Origin: Paraburkholderia sp. BL23I1N1
GTDB taxonomy: Bacteria; Pseudomonadota; Gammaproteobacteria; Burkholderiales; Burkholderiaceae
Direction of reading: 5' to 3'
DNA: 64,000 nucleotides
Assembly (NCBI RefSeq): GCF_003610295.1
Contig: NZ_RAPV01000001.1
Span: forward strand, 1,798,001-1,862,000
Shown here: one piece after another, positions 34,882 through 44,518 of the stretch
Layout: every line of letters begins with the position of its first letter
How positions within the stretch are numbered: position 1 is the stretch's first letter
The notes under the pieces: generated by a model
The model's input: the letters and a program-made list of their open reading frames with translations, nothing else
What the model was told of the DNA's origin: nothing
The model's database searches: none
Position numbers and translations under genes: made by a program

Positions 34882-35181
34882 ATGCGGGTCAGTTCAAAGA
34901 AGGCATTGCTGGGCTTTATAACGAGATATACGGTGGCGCGCAGTGCGTTGTTTGCGTGGTACGCACTTGCGCAGGCTTGCCTCGCATATGGCTATAACGA
35001 CCTGAAGCAGACGTTCGCGGGTGTGGACCACGTGCCGCCGCAATACACCGTTTTTGATGGTGGTGGCAACCGGTTCCGGATCATCGCGGCGATTCACTAC
35101 AACAGACAGTCGTTATTCGTTCGTCACGTATTGACGCACGCGGAATACGACGTTTGGACGAGGAAGAATTTAAACTCATGA
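34882..35181 (+). CDS. higB: HigB-type mRNA interferase toxin
   Basis: A 99-residue toxin of the HigB (RelE-fold) family that would cleave mRNA on ribosomes. It shows the family pattern: ARSALFAWYALAQACLAYGYNDLKQTF, then VFDGGGNRFRIIAAIHYNRQ with the basic strand, and RHVLTHAEYDVW at the C-terminus. The ATG at 34882 follows GAGGAAATTC. The stop overlaps the antitoxin start in ATGA, the toxin-first order typical of higBA. It sits between two exopolysaccharide genes rather than in the integrated element. Confidence 0.9.
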   Translation: MRVSSKKALLGFITRYTVARSALFAWYALAQACLAYGYNDLKQTFAGVDHVPPQYTVFDGGGNRFRIIAAIHYNRQSLFVRHVLTHAEYDVWTRKNLNS

Positions 35182-35600
35182 ATGCCGATCGCCTTCCGGG
35201 AGCCTTTCCCGACATCGCTCAAACCTGGTCTGCGCTGCAAACGCAGCTGCCGATCACGCCCATTCGCAACGAGCAGGACTATCAGAAGATGGTGCGGCTC
35301 GCCAACTCGCTCGCCGATCACCTGAACGGAAACGCGGAGGATCCGCTTACCGATCTGTTTGCGATCGTCACCGACCTAATTGAAAGCTGGGAAGCGAGCA
35401 ACGTGACGATTCCGAAAGCCGAGCCGCGCGAGGTGCTGCGGCATCTGCTGGAGACGCACGGGCTCAAGCAAAAGGATCTGATCGGTATCGCATCGCCCAC
35501 GGTGGTGAGCGATATTCTCGCGGGCCGGCGCGCCATCAGCAAAAAGGTGGCGAAGGCGCTGGCCGTGCGTTTTCATACCGACGTCAGCGCGTTTCTATAA
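35178..35600 (+). CDS. higA: HigA-type antitoxin
   Basis: A 140-residue antitoxin. The N-terminal helical half (about 1-75) should wrap the toxin, and the C-terminal XRE-type helix-turn-helix (LKQKDLIGIASPTVVSDILAG and RRAISKKVAKALAVRFH) should bind the higBA promoter. HigA proteins autorepress the operon, alone or with the toxin. It is translated from an ATG overlapping the higB stop. A palindromic terminator follows directly. Confidence 0.9.
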   Translation: MNADRLPGAFPDIAQTWSALQTQLPITPIRNEQDYQKMVRLANSLADHLNGNAEDPLTDLFAIVTDLIESWEASNVTIPKAEPREVLRHLLETHGLKQKDLIGIASPTVVSDILAGRRAISKKVAKALAVRFHTDVSAFL

Positions 35601-35619
35601 ACGTCCCACCTTCTGCAAG

Positions 35620-35640
35620 CCCCGCGCATTGTGCGCGGGG
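35620..35640 (+). terminator. Hairpin terminator of higBA
   Basis: CCCCGCGCA / TGCGCGGGG, nine perfect pairs and a 3-base loop, 20 bases after the higA stop. No U-tract follows. Confidence 0.55.
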
Positions 35641-35751
35641 GTAATCCAGCTCGCCATTTGCGAAGCGCGAGCGCCGCGCCTCCGCGCCCCCGCGCTCGCA
35701 TGCCTGCGACGATGCGCGCAGGAACCCGAGCAGGAACCCACAGCAGCACGA

Positions 35752-37155
35752 TCAGAAGGCGTTGCGTCCGACGAACCCCTTGAAAATCGTAATGAACACG
35801 ATCTTCATGTCGAACCAGAACGACCAGTTGTGGATGTAGAAGAGGTCGAACTTGACGCGCGTCTCCATCTTTTCGACCTTGGTGGTGGCGCCGCGATAGC
35901 CGTTCACCTGCGCCCAGCCGGTGATACCCGGCTTGATGCGGTAGCGGTTCATATAGCCGTACACCTGATCCTTGTAGAGATCGTCGTGTTCGACCGCATG
36001 CGGACGCGGGCCGACTACCGACATCTGGCCGAGCAGCACGTTCAGAAATTGCGGCAGTTCGTCGAGACTGGTGCGGCGCATGAAGGCGCCGAGCTTCGTG
36101 ATGCGCGCGTCGTTGCGCGCGGCCTGCGTGACCTGGCCATGGGCCTCATGGTGCACGGTCATCGAGCGGAACTTGTAGATCGCGAAAGGCTGGCCGTCCA
36201 CGCCCTTGCGAGTCTGACGGAAGAACACCGGCCCGGGCGAGCTCAGCTTGATGCCGATCGCGAGCACGACGAACACGGGTGCGAGCGCGAACAGCGCGGC
36301 CGCCGCGAACAGGCGGTCGAAAATCAGCTTGGGCCACATCTGCGGCGACGCGGCGGGTGTCGCGCTCAGATTGAGTGTCGGTAAACCGACGACATCGACC
36401 AGCGCGTGGTTGAAAAGCGAGAGGCTGCGCACATCGGGAATGAAGCGCAGATTGACGAAGTCATGTCTGAAGATACGCGTGAAGCGATAGATCGCATGTT
36501 CTTCGGAAAGCGGTAAAGCGAGCCAGACCTCGTTCACATGCTCTTCGCGCACCTTGGCGGCGAACGCGTTCAGATCGGTCAGCACCGGCAGGCGATGGAA
36601 ACGCGCGCCATAGGTGCCGGCCGCTTCGATGCCGGTGTCGCTGGTATCGCTAGTGTCGAACACGCAGACCGGCTTGAAGCCGGCTTGCGGCGCATGGTCC
36701 AGATGCGCGAGCAACGTACGCGAGAAACCGGGCGCACCGACGATTGCGACCGTGCGAAAGTTCATGCCGCGCCGGCGCACGCTGCGCAGCACGACATGTA
36801 CGACGCACTTGGTGACGATGATCAGCGCACCGGAGATCAGCGTGGAGTAACCGAACCACAGCCGCGAAACCGCATCCATGCGGTGCAGGGTGAATGCCAG
36901 CAGAAGGGAGGTCGCGACCACGACCAGCCACGCGGCGGCAACTCTCAACAGCATGGCAGGCAGTGCCTTGCCGCGCCACGGTTCATACACGCCAAGGCCG
37001 GGAAATAGCAGCAACACGAGCACACAGTTAAAGGCGATCAGGAGACGCTCGATGTCCTGCAACTCAATTGGCGTGGAAAAACGCATCCAATGAGCGAGCA
37101 GCCCGCCCGCAATCACAAAGAGTGCGTCGAGACATCGCGCAGTATTCCTGAACAT
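35752..37155 (-). CDS. Undecaprenyl-phosphate glucose phosphotransferase (WcaJ-type)
   Basis: Initiating transferase of exopolysaccharide synthesis, 467 residues; it would move glucose-1-phosphate from UDP-glucose to undecaprenyl phosphate at the inner membrane. Four N-terminal membrane helices (about 10-125) are followed by a CoA-binding-like Rossmann domain ([17 protein letters not shown], about 130-250), a fifth hydrophobic segment (about 283-305) and the bacterial sugar-transferase domain. The last has [37 protein letters not shown] and [15 protein letters not shown]. Full length with all motifs. It converges with higBA. In Burkholderiales such genes open EPS clusters, but no polymerase or flippase is in this window. 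Confidence 0.93.
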   Translation of the reverse strand: MFRNTARCLDALFVIAGGLLAHWMRFSTPIELQDIERLLIAFNCVLVLLLFPGLGVYEPWRGKALPAMLLRVAAAWLVVVATSLLLAFTLHRMDAVSRLWFGYSTLISGALIIVTKCVVHVVLRSVRRRGMNFRTVAIVGAPGFSRTLLAHLDHAPQAGFKPVCVFDTSDTSDTGIEAAGTYGARFHRLPVLTDLNAFAAKVREEHVNEVWLALPLSEEHAIYRFTRIFRHDFVNLRFIPDVRSLSLFNHALVDVVGLPTLNLSATPAASPQMWPKLIFDRLFAAAALFALAPVFVVLAIGIKLSSPGPVFFRQTRKGVDGQPFAIYKFRSMTVHHEAHGQVTQAARNDARITKLGAFMRRTSLDELPQFLNVLLGQMSVVGPRPHAVEHDDLYKDQVYGYMNRYRIKPGITGWAQVNGYRGATTKVEKMETRVKFDLFYIHNWSFWFDMKIVFITIFKGFVGRNAF

Positions 37156-37200
37156 GTTGATCTATCCTGTAGTCGAACATTGCAGCCTTGAGCGGCCTGC

Positions 37201-37935
37201 TTACTCGACGGTTTCAGCCTGGCGCAGGCGCGGCAGCAGACGGTCGAATTCGCGTTTGACGAGGCCGTAGCATTCGCAGGCACGCGCTTCGAGGCCCTTG
37301 CGATCGAGCACCTTGATATGGCCGCGGCTGTGATGAATCAGACCTTCGTCGTGCAATTTGCCGGCCGCTTCGGTAATGCCTTCGCGGCGCACGCCGAGCA
37401 TGTCGGCGATCAGTTGCTGGGTAACCGTCAGATCATTCGATGCCACGCGGTCCACCTCGATCAGCAGCCAGCGGCACAGTTGCTTGTTCAACGCGTGGTG
37501 GCGGTTGCAGGCCGCGGTTTGCGCGACTTGCGTGAGGAGGGCGTGCATGTACAGCAGCATCAGGCGGCGCAGGAAGTCGGAGCGTGCGAATTGCTGCTTG
37601 AGCGCCTGTGCGCTCATCCGGTAGGCGAAGCCGGCGCATTGCACCTGCACGCGGTTCGGCATGGTTTCGCCGCCCGTGAGCACCGGCACGCCGGTCATGC
37701 CTTCGCGGCCGACCGCGGCGATTTCGACCGAGCTGCCGTCTTCCATCGTCGAGAGCATCGAGATGATCGCCGTGGTCGGGAAGTAGACGTGATGGATGCG
37801 TTGACCTGAATCGCAAAGCAATTGTTCGGTGCGCAGATGAACGAGTTCGAGGTGAGGGGCAAGTGCTTGCCATTCGTGGGACGGTAATGCGCCTAGCAAA
37901 TGGTTGCCGTGCAGATCTGATTGAAGTGTCAACAT
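37201..37935 (-). CDS. Crp/Fnr-family transcriptional regulator
   Basis: A 244-residue regulator with a cyclic-nucleotide-binding-like beta-roll (about 25-125; IHHVYFPTTAIISMLSTMED, VGREGMTGVPVL) and a C-terminal Crp-type winged helix (LTVTQQLIADMLGVRREGIT, about 168-187). The beta-roll lacks the FGE...R(A/S)A phosphate cassette of true CRP, so cAMP binding is doubtful. Related proteins in Burkholderiales lie next to polysaccharide genes. It is transcribed toward wcaJ with 45 bases between, so read-through and control of the EPS gene are plausible. Confidence 0.9.
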   Translation of the reverse strand: MLTLQSDLHGNHLLGALPSHEWQALAPHLELVHLRTEQLLCDSGQRIHHVYFPTTAIISMLSTMEDGSSVEIAAVGREGMTGVPVLTGGETMPNRVQVQCAGFAYRMSAQALKQQFARSDFLRRLMLLYMHALLTQVAQTAACNRHHALNKQLCRWLLIEVDRVASNDLTVTQQLIADMLGVRREGITEAAGKLHDEGLIHHSRGHIKVLDRKGLEARACECYGLVKREFDRLLPRLRQAETVE

Positions 37936-38573
37936 GATCGGTCCTCGTTGAAGCCATGCATTGCTTGGCTTCGCGTTTTTGATCCGATGCCTGCATCCTT
38001 GGTTTGACGACGCGCTGCTTGGCGAGCAGCAAAGGGATGAACAGGAACGGCCCCGTATTGGCCTGATGCTCCACCGCCGTTGCGCCGTTGTTGTGTCGAT
38101 CTCATTGCGGCGACGCGGTGGTGTGCTTCTCCTTTAGCGAGGAGCGTGCCAACCCTGGGGGAAACGAGTGCTGGTGCGGCGCAGCGAACCAGGCCTTAGC
38201 GGTGCGCGAAGCCAAACGTGGGTTTTTGTTTCAATTCTGTACAACGCCCGCTTAACGCACGCCCCCTTCGAAGGGTATTTTTATTCGAGCCAAGTCCTTG
38301 ATCGGATTGGGTTAGCGCTTGATGAGCATCGCTTTGCCCCAGGTGTCTCAGAGATGACATCGCCCTTGCGTATGCGTTTGAGAGGGCCGTCCAAGATGTG
38401 CCGGAATTGATTCAGATGTGTTCCATGCGCTGCGTGCGGAGCAGTACGAAGTGTCCTTTTTGAAGACCGGAAAGTCGCGAATAAACCAACAGTGATTCCG
38501 CAGACCAGACAGGTGGTTCGCGCAGCGCGAGGTTTTATGCGTTTCTGCGGGATAGTTAGTTCAGGGACGACAT
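37936..38573. other. Intergenic region between the Crp/Fnr gene and the GH2 gene
   Basis: About 640 bases with only weak short frames. The left part should hold the promoter of the leftward regulator gene. The right part follows the end of the GH2 operon. I see no strong terminator, repeat or RNA gene. Confidence 0.4.
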
Positions 38574-41090
38574 TCAACCGTAGAACGTGGCGGATATCGC
38601 ATTGAGCGCGCGGACTTCGCCGGCGGGCGCCACACATGTTGCGTCAGCTTTAATCACCGCATTAGATGCACGTGCAACGAGTTCTTCAACGGGGCGAAGT
38701 GTTACAACGCAAGGGCGGTTCGGCGGAAGATGGAACCAGTCGTGCCCGGCGCGGTAATGCGTGTCAATGACATGAACGAAGCGCGCAAAGCGCTTCGCTT
38801 CGATGATCAGCTGCCAGCCGTCGGCGGTGCGCTCGGCGTGAACGGTCAGGCCGAGATCGTGGCGCTCGCTGGCGCGCCGCTCCGGCAGATGAACCGCTTC
38901 CGACACGATCCGGCCGCTCGCCGGATCGCGCAGTGTTGCAATCGTGACGTCGTGAGCGCGCGGGCCGAAGCGGTACGCGTGCGTGAAATCGAAGAACTGG
39001 CCGAGGCATTCCGCCGCGCCGATACGCTGCGTGCTGTGCGGCGCCAGTTCGACCGCGCGGCTGGCCGACACGACCTTGACACAGCCGTCGCGTAGACAGA
39101 CCAGATCCAGTTGTGCGTGCAACGGTTGAGCACGTTCGTTCAGCAGATGAATATCGAGGCCGTTAAGGCCCTCGTCGGTGATGAGCAGCTGGATGGGTTG
39201 CAACGTTTGCGCGAGCCCGTGCAGGGCGCTTTTAGGCCTCCCTGTGGCGTCGATCACGCCCCAGCCCGCGCCGGTGCGCAGGTCCTGGAGCTGCCAGACC
39301 AGGGCGCCGCCGCATGTCGAGCCCGCGCGCCGCCATTCGGCGAACACGTCGCTCATCAGCTCGGCGACTACCGCGCGTGACACTTCCAGATAGCGCTCCG
39401 GATCTTCGTAACGCAAGCGCGCCGGCTCGATTCCGTAAAGCGTCTGAAGATAATGGTCGCGCACGTCGTCGAAATCCCAGCCGGCGCCGGGGTCGCGCGG
39501 TACAGCGGCTTTCCAGCGCGGATCGTGCGGATGGAGCGCGCCGTGCGTGCCGCGCGCGTCGTGCAAGGTGGCGCTGTCCGGCACATTGGCGAAGGCGAGG
39601 CATTCGGCGGCGAAACGGACCTGCGAGCGGCGCACGTCGTCGAGCGGGCGTTGATAGGCGCCCACGCCGTAGTAGTGCGTAATACCTTCATTAGTTGAAA
39701 ACGGCCACGCGCCGCCTGAGGGCGAGTTGCTCACATACGGTACATCTGACCGTTCGCGCGCGACCACGGCGGGTAACAGCTCGGTGAAAAGTGGTTGCGC
39801 GCGCATCGAAGCCGGCAGGCCGAACATGGCCGCCTGCTGGTCGACTTCGCTGCCGCCGCACAGCACCGCAAGCGATGCAAAGCGCCGCGTGCGGGTCAGA
39901 AACTGTGTCGCTTCTCGTTCGATGGAAGGGCTGAAGGCGGCATCGTTCGGGTAGTCGAAATTCGCCAGTGCGAAGTCTTGCCAGACGAGCAGGCCGTATT
40001 CGTCGGCGAGCGCATAGAAGGCGTCGGACTCGTACACCATCGTGCCGCCGACTCGCATCATGTTCATGCCCGCATCGCGGGCGAGTGTGAACGCATGGCG
40101 CAGTTGCGCCTCGGTGCCGCCCAGCGTGACGAGGTCAGCGCTGGTCCAACACGCGCCGCGACAGAACACCGGCGTGCCATTTACGCGCAATGCGAAGCCC
40201 GTACAGTCCACGCCGCGATCCGCTTCGATGCTGCGAAAGCCGATCGATCCCAATGAATGGGATATCTCGCGCGCGTCATCAAGCTGCAACGTCAGAGGAT
40301 ATAAAGTGGGCTCGCCGTGCGTGTGAGGCCACCAGCGTTCGGCATGGGGAACACGCACACTACCGGTCAGTGTATATGCATCACTCCATTGCAAAGACGA
40401 AACAGAGCCACCGCAATTCAACGAAGCGTTGCACGCGTCGACGTCATGCGGATGAAGAAAATGTAGCGTCAGCGAAACAACGCCGTCGTTGTCTTCGAGG
40501 CGGCTCCTCAGATCGAGCGTATCGAATGCGTGCGGCGCGTCGCTCAATAGTTCAATCGGCCGCCATGGGCCGACTGCTTGCACCGATGGACACCATCCCG
40601 GCATATGACCGAGCAGCGTGGTGCGCACGTTGCGCAAGGTGGACGGCGTAACGAGCCGCGGCCGCCAGCGCGCGCGTGAGCGCTTGGCCGCCAGCGCCGG
40701 TGTCAGCGAACGGAAGCACAGCGCGAGAGTTGCGTTGCCGTGCAGTTCGATGTCGAGATCGTGCGCGACGAACATCGAATCGGAGTCGAGGCACTTGGTG
40801 CCGTCGAGCCAGACTTCAGCAAGCGTGGCGAGGCCATGCAGGCGCAAGCGGCGTTTGCCGGTGCCGGTCAGCGTGAGCCGGTACCAGTGATCGTCGAAAG
40901 CGAGCGGCGGTGGATTCGCGATGTCCAGCAGGCCCGCGGTACGGCGCGCGCCCGCCACCGTGCCGGGTACTTGTGCGGCGAGCCAGCCTTGCGTGGGTAA
41001 GTCGGCGGGAGAGGCGCATGCGCCGGCTGGGGTGCTGACGCACTGCCAGCCGGTGTCGAGTTGTTGTGGCCAGAGGTCGGAACGCGTCAC
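38574..41090 (-). CDS. Glycoside hydrolase family 2-like protein (beta-mannosidase-type)
   Basis: An 838-residue GH2-type protein from a GTG at 41090 overlapping the upstream stop (GTGA). It has an N-terminal galactose-binding-like sandwich (about 15-170), an Ig-like domain (about 180-290) and a TIM barrel starting near VDCTGFALRVNGTPVFCRGACW. The barrel has GMNMMRVGGTMVYESDAFYALADEYGLLVWQDF spread over about 335-370. The acid/base motif, usually N-E, reads LCGGSEVDQQ, so the Asn is replaced by Ser. The nucleophile region reads VRFAAECLAFANVP, with a plausible Glu. The family acts on beta-mannosides or beta-glucuronides, but the altered motif leaves activity and substrate open. No signal peptide, so cytoplasmic. 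Confidence 0.82.
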   Translation of the reverse strand: MTRSDLWPQQLDTGWQCVSTPAGACASPADLPTQGWLAAQVPGTVAGARRTAGLLDIANPPPLAFDDHWYRLTLTGTGKRRLRLHGLATLAEVWLDGTKCLDSDSMFVAHDLDIELHGNATLALCFRSLTPALAAKRSRARWRPRLVTPSTLRNVRTTLLGHMPGWCPSVQAVGPWRPIELLSDAPHAFDTLDLRSRLEDNDGVVSLTLHFLHPHDVDACNASLNCGGSVSSLQWSDAYTLTGSVRVPHAERWWPHTHGEPTLYPLTLQLDDAREISHSLGSIGFRSIEADRGVDCTGFALRVNGTPVFCRGACWTSADLVTLGGTEAQLRHAFTLARDAGMNMMRVGGTMVYESDAFYALADEYGLLVWQDFALANFDYPNDAAFSPSIEREATQFLTRTRRFASLAVLCGGSEVDQQAAMFGLPASMRAQPLFTELLPAVVARERSDVPYVSNSPSGGAWPFSTNEGITHYYGVGAYQRPLDDVRRSQVRFAAECLAFANVPDSATLHDARGTHGALHPHDPRWKAAVPRDPGAGWDFDDVRDHYLQTLYGIEPARLRYEDPERYLEVSRAVVAELMSDVFAEWRRAGSTCGGALVWQLQDLRTGAGWGVIDATGRPKSALHGLAQTLQPIQLLITDEGLNGLDIHLLNERAQPLHAQLDLVCLRDGCVKVVSASRAVELAPHSTQRIGAAECLGQFFDFTHAYRFGPRAHDVTIATLRDPASGRIVSEAVHLPERRASERHDLGLTVHAERTADGWQLIIEAKRFARFVHVIDTHYRAGHDWFHLPPNRPCVVTLRPVEELVARASNAVIKADATCVAPAGEVRALNAISATFYG

Positions 41091-42151
41091 AGCGCAAGCG
41101 CGGCAAGCGGCAGCAGCGTCTTTTCGTAGGCGCTTTCGAGTACGTCGAAACAGTCTTCACACGAATCGCGACGTTTACGCGTGATAGCCCGCACCAGCCG
41201 GAACTGCATCACCATCGATTCCGACGCGATGCTCTGCGCCGCCGTCACGATCGACTCCGGCATCTCGAAGCCTTGCGCGGAGAGCCACAAGAGATACTTC
41301 GAGAGAAATTCGAAGTTCGCGCCGAGCTGCCGCATCAGGTTGAACGAGTACGGGTGGAAAAACGCCTCGCCGCGTTCGAGCAGCGTCTCGAGATGCGCGG
41401 GAAACGCTTCGCGCCACTGCGAGATCGGATTGATCAGCGGCCGCCGGTTTAGATGCGCACACAACAATTCCGCCGATGCTTCGGCGAGCACGGTGCCTTC
41501 CAGGGCGGGCCGAACCTGTTTGGCGAATTCAACATACGGAAACAGCAGATCGGGCTGCTGCGCGAATTGCGGCAGCTTGCGAAACACGCCGTCGTAGTCT
41601 TCGCCCTCGAGCAGGTGATAGCCGGTGTTGTGGAAATAGCCGAGGCGGCCCGCCGCGGGATCGATGAAGTCGATACCGATGGTGGTTTTCGGATGCTCGC
41701 GCCGATACGACGTGGCCCGCGTATTTGGCAGATAAAAGCCATCTACTTCCACCAGCACGGTATGGCCGCGCAGAGTCTGCGCGAGCACACGGGCTTCGAG
41801 TGAGTCGTAGATCGCCAGTTCCTGCACCTGGGTGCCGTACAGCCGCTCGAGGTCTTCGAGCGGGAATTTGAAGAACGTGAACTGATCGCCTTCGAAGTCC
41901 TGCGTGACGGTAAAGCCGAGCGCCGCGCGCGGATCGAGCCCGAAGCCGTGCAGCAGTTCGATCCACAGGTCTACGTAACAGTTGGTCTCCTGCCACACAC
42001 GCTCGCCCTGGTGCAGCGCGTGCGGCGCGTGCTGGCGCAGCGGCGGCGTGGCGGCCGCGGCCGTGCCGTCCTGAGCCGGCAGATCGAGCCGGCGGGACAA
42101 CGGGAAGGCCGATTTCCCGCCCTTTGGCGTGGGGATCAAGGATGGATTCAT
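41087..42151 (-). CDS. DUF1839-family protein
   Basis: A 354-residue cytoplasmic protein of the DUF1839 family, unknown activity. Recognisable family stretches are ETNCYVDLWIELLHGFGLDP (about 55-74), FEGDQFTFFKFPLEDLERLYG (positions about 86-106), IGIDFIDPAAGRLGYFHNTG (about 160-179) and a helical C-terminal half. The DUF1839 family is found next to amino acid:[carrier protein] ligase genes, as here. Its start overlaps the ligase stop in ATGA, and its stop overlaps the GH2 start. By context it may take the aminoacyl group from the carrier protein, which is inference. Confidence 0.85.
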   Translation of the reverse strand: MNPSLIPTPKGGKSAFPLSRRLDLPAQDGTAAAATPPLRQHAPHALHQGERVWQETNCYVDLWIELLHGFGLDPRAALGFTVTQDFEGDQFTFFKFPLEDLERLYGTQVQELAIYDSLEARVLAQTLRGHTVLVEVDGFYLPNTRATSYRREHPKTTIGIDFIDPAAGRLGYFHNTGYHLLEGEDYDGVFRKLPQFAQQPDLLFPYVEFAKQVRPALEGTVLAEASAELLCAHLNRRPLINPISQWREAFPAHLETLLERGEAFFHPYSFNLMRQLGANFEFLSKYLLWLSAQGFEMPESIVTAAQSIASESMVMQFRLVRAITRKRRDSCEDCFDVLESAYEKTLLPLAALAL

Positions 42152-43242
42152 ACGCCATCTCCGGCGCTCTCTCCGTCACCCTGCGAATCCGCCATGGACG
42201 CCGGCCGCATGCTCTGCATGCCCCGCGCCACGCATGCCCCGGTGTCGCCCCACAACAGCGCGCGCACGTCGTCCGGCCATGCGTTGACGTCGAGCCCGTG
42301 ATGACGGAATATCGCGAGCGTAATGCGCTCCATGCCGAAGCCCACGCAACCCGTGTGCGCCACCGCGCCGTCTTCGCAGGCGATCTTCCAGATCGCGCCG
42401 AAGTGCTCCATGTGATAGTTGAACGAGAGGCACGCGGTTTTGCCGTCCGGGCTCGCGATCGGAATCAGCAGTTCGAACTTGAGCGCCTGGGCACGCTGGC
42501 TATCGGCCACGATCTTGCCGCCGCGGCCGAAGAACGGGTCGTTGGCGAGATCCACTTCCACCGGCAGTTGCAGCAGCGTAATCAGCAGCGAGCCGCGTTC
42601 CACCCACATCTGCCGGAATGCCATCACCTGTTCGGCGTTGCCGAGGCGCACGTATTCGCGTTGCCGGAACATCTGCATGCGGCCCGGATCGAGCGAGGGT
42701 TCGTGGCGGAAGCAGTACGACAGCACGTCGATGGTGCGGCCGTCGGCGGGCAGCGGGCCGCGTCGCGCCATCACCGGATAGATCGGATAGCAGGCGGCCG
42801 GCGTGAGCACCACGCGAGTCGGTTTCTGCTGCGCCATCCATTCGTCGCTGCGGTCGTCGTCGCGTTCGGTCATGGCGTCGTCGAGTGCGCGCAGCAGGCG
42901 GTGGTGGCCCAGGTCGTTGCCGCAGAACGAATGGATTGTGCCGGCGAGGTTCGGAAAGCTCTTCAGATACTCGCTGTCTTCGAAATCGGTGCGGCGCATG
43001 GCGGGCGGAAAGCGCAGCACTTCCGGCTGCTGGTCCGCGCCGAGATGCGTGATTGCCACGTTCAGACGATCCACCACGTCTTCGAAAATCTGGCTGCGGC
43101 CATACAGGCCGTTTTCACCGGTATCGATCAGGAGACCGGTGGCGAGCAGTTCGTCGCGGAATGTCGGCGCCGCGGGTTTCTGAGCGGAAGCGGCCGTTGC
43201 CGCTGCTGTTGCCAGCGCGGCGGTGTCGGTCATCGTGTTCAT
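42148..43242 (-). CDS. Amino acid:[carrier protein] ligase (class II aaRS-like)
   Basis: A 364-residue homolog of the catalytic core of class II (seryl-type) tRNA synthetases without a tRNA-binding domain. In the known family (Bradyrhizobium Bll0957) it activates Gly or Ala and loads it on the phosphopantetheine of a small carrier protein. Visible motifs are the motif 2 region CFRHEPSLDPGRMQMFRQRE (about 185-204), the Zn-site cysteines in TPAACYPIYP (about 151) and HTGCVGFGM (about 310), the latter running into motif 3 GFGMERITLAIF. A Thr/Ala-rich N-terminus precedes the domain. It lies in an operon with its presumed carrier protein (44515-44766). Confidence 0.88.
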   Translation of the reverse strand: MNTMTDTAALATAAATAASAQKPAAPTFRDELLATGLLIDTGENGLYGRSQIFEDVVDRLNVAITHLGADQQPEVLRFPPAMRRTDFEDSEYLKSFPNLAGTIHSFCGNDLGHHRLLRALDDAMTERDDDRSDEWMAQQKPTRVVLTPAACYPIYPVMARRGPLPADGRTIDVLSYCFRHEPSLDPGRMQMFRQREYVRLGNAEQVMAFRQMWVERGSLLITLLQLPVEVDLANDPFFGRGGKIVADSQRAQALKFELLIPIASPDGKTACLSFNYHMEHFGAIWKIACEDGAVAHTGCVGFGMERITLAIFRHHGLDVNAWPDDVRALLWGDTGACVARGMQSMRPASMADSQGDGESAGDGV

Positions 43243-43243
43243 G

Positions 43244-44518
43244 TCAGGCTCTCCCCGGGGCGGCAGGACGCTGCGCGAGCAACAGGCTCGCGGTGTTCTG
43301 CGCGATGCGGTCGTTGTTGATCATGAGCGGCGCGGAGTAGAGGTCGCGCAGGTGACGTCCCACGCTGTATTCCGTGCCGTTCTTGTAACCCGCCATGCCG
43401 CAGATCATCAGCACTTCCTGCACGACCTGCAGCGCGGTGGTCGAGACGCTGGTCTTCAGCGTGTTCATGTCGGAGGCGAAGCCGAGCATGGCCGAGAGCG
43501 GCGCATCGGCCTGCGAGCCGCCGTGCCGCGCGTGGTGGGCGCTGCGCGCTGCGTCGAACGCAACGGAGAGGCGTGCCTGCATCATCTGCAGCAGGCCGAC
43601 CGCTTCGGCGAGACGCAGGCCGGCCGGTGGAATCGAGCCGGGTGTCGAGCGCGCTTGCGCACGGAAGAAAGCTTTTGCGCGATTCACCGCGTCGGCGGCG
43701 ACGCCCGTCCAGACGGAGGCCCACAGCGTGTGCGAGACCGGCAGCATGGTCTGATCGGCAATATCGGCGAAGGGAGTCGGCAGAATCTGCTCGGCGAGAC
43801 CCGTGGCAACGAGGCGGAAGCCCTCGCTGCACGTGCCGCGCATGCCCATCGAATCCCAGCCGCCGCGTTTTTCCAGCTGCGTTTCTTCGCGTAACGCGAC
43901 GATCAGCACCTGATCGGCGGCGGCCGATTCGGCGGTGCGCCGCGCGGTGACCAGAATGCCGTCGGCGTGCGCGCCGTACGAGATCGTCGGCGCGAGCTTT
44001 TCGATGCGAAAGCGCTGCTGGCCCGGCTCGCCGTCGAGCTCGACCGAACAGGCGCTGGTGCGCATATTGCCGCCGATGGTTTCTTCAGACGTCGCCGAAG
44101 CCAGCAGCCATTGATGTTCAGCGAGGCGCGCGAGCAACTGCCGCTGCCATGCCGAGTCGCTGCCGTGCGCCTCGATGCAGGCCACCTGGATCTGATGCAT
44201 CGCGTACGCCATCGCGGTGGAGGCGCAGCCCTGCGCGAGCGTTTCGCAGATCGCACCGATATCCGCAAGCGAGAGGCCCGCGCCGCCGAACGCGGCCGGC
44301 ACCATCGCCGACAGCAAACGTTCGCGCCTGAGCGCCTCGAAAGCCTCCTGAGGAAAGCGCGCTTCGCGGTCCACTGCATCGGCGAACTGCGCGGCCACGG
44401 CGGCGCAGCGCTGCGCCGCCGCACGCCACCCGGGTTCGGTTTCCACCGCGCTCAGCACGACGCCCGGGTCGGCGAGCGGCACCGTCGCCGAGGACGTGTC
44501 CAGCAGCGGGGCGGTCAT
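43244..44518 (-). CDS. Acyl-CoA dehydrogenase-family flavoprotein
   Basis: A 424-residue acyl-CoA dehydrogenase-like protein starting at ATG 44518, which overlaps the carrier-protein stop (ATGA). The N-terminal helical domain has RLLSAMVPAAFGGAGLSLAD (about 70-89). The middle beta domain has ASATSEETIGGNMRTSACSV and GWDSMGMRGTCSEGFRL. The C-terminal helical domain ends SVGRHLRDLYSAPLMINNDR (about 389-408). In this operon the substrate is more likely an aminoacyl or acyl thioester on the small carrier protein than free acyl-CoA, which would give a dehydrogenated product. The catalytic base cannot be fixed by eye. Confidence 0.88.
   Translation of the reverse strand: MTAPLLDTSSATVPLADPGVVLSAVETEPGWRAAAQRCAAVAAQFADAVDREARFPQEAFEALRRERLLSAMVPAAFGGAGLSLADIGAICETLAQGCASTAMAYAMHQIQVACIEAHGSDSAWQRQLLARLAEHQWLLASATSEETIGGNMRTSACSVELDGEPGQQRFRIEKLAPTISYGAHADGILVTARRTAESAAADQVLIVALREETQLEKRGGWDSMGMRGTCSEGFRLVATGLAEQILPTPFADIADQTMLPVSHTLWASVWTGVAADAVNRAKAFFRAQARSTPGSIPPAGLRLAEAVGLLQMMQARLSVAFDAARSAHHARHGGSQADAPLSAMLGFASDMNTLKTSVSTTALQVVQEVLMICGMAGYKNGTEYSVGRHLRDLYSAPLMINNDRIAQNTASLLLAQRPAAPGRA

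Noticed and set aside
38168..38410. An 80-codon frame in the gap before the GH2 gene
   Set aside because: No ribosome binding site, no family resemblance and no continuation of coding character.
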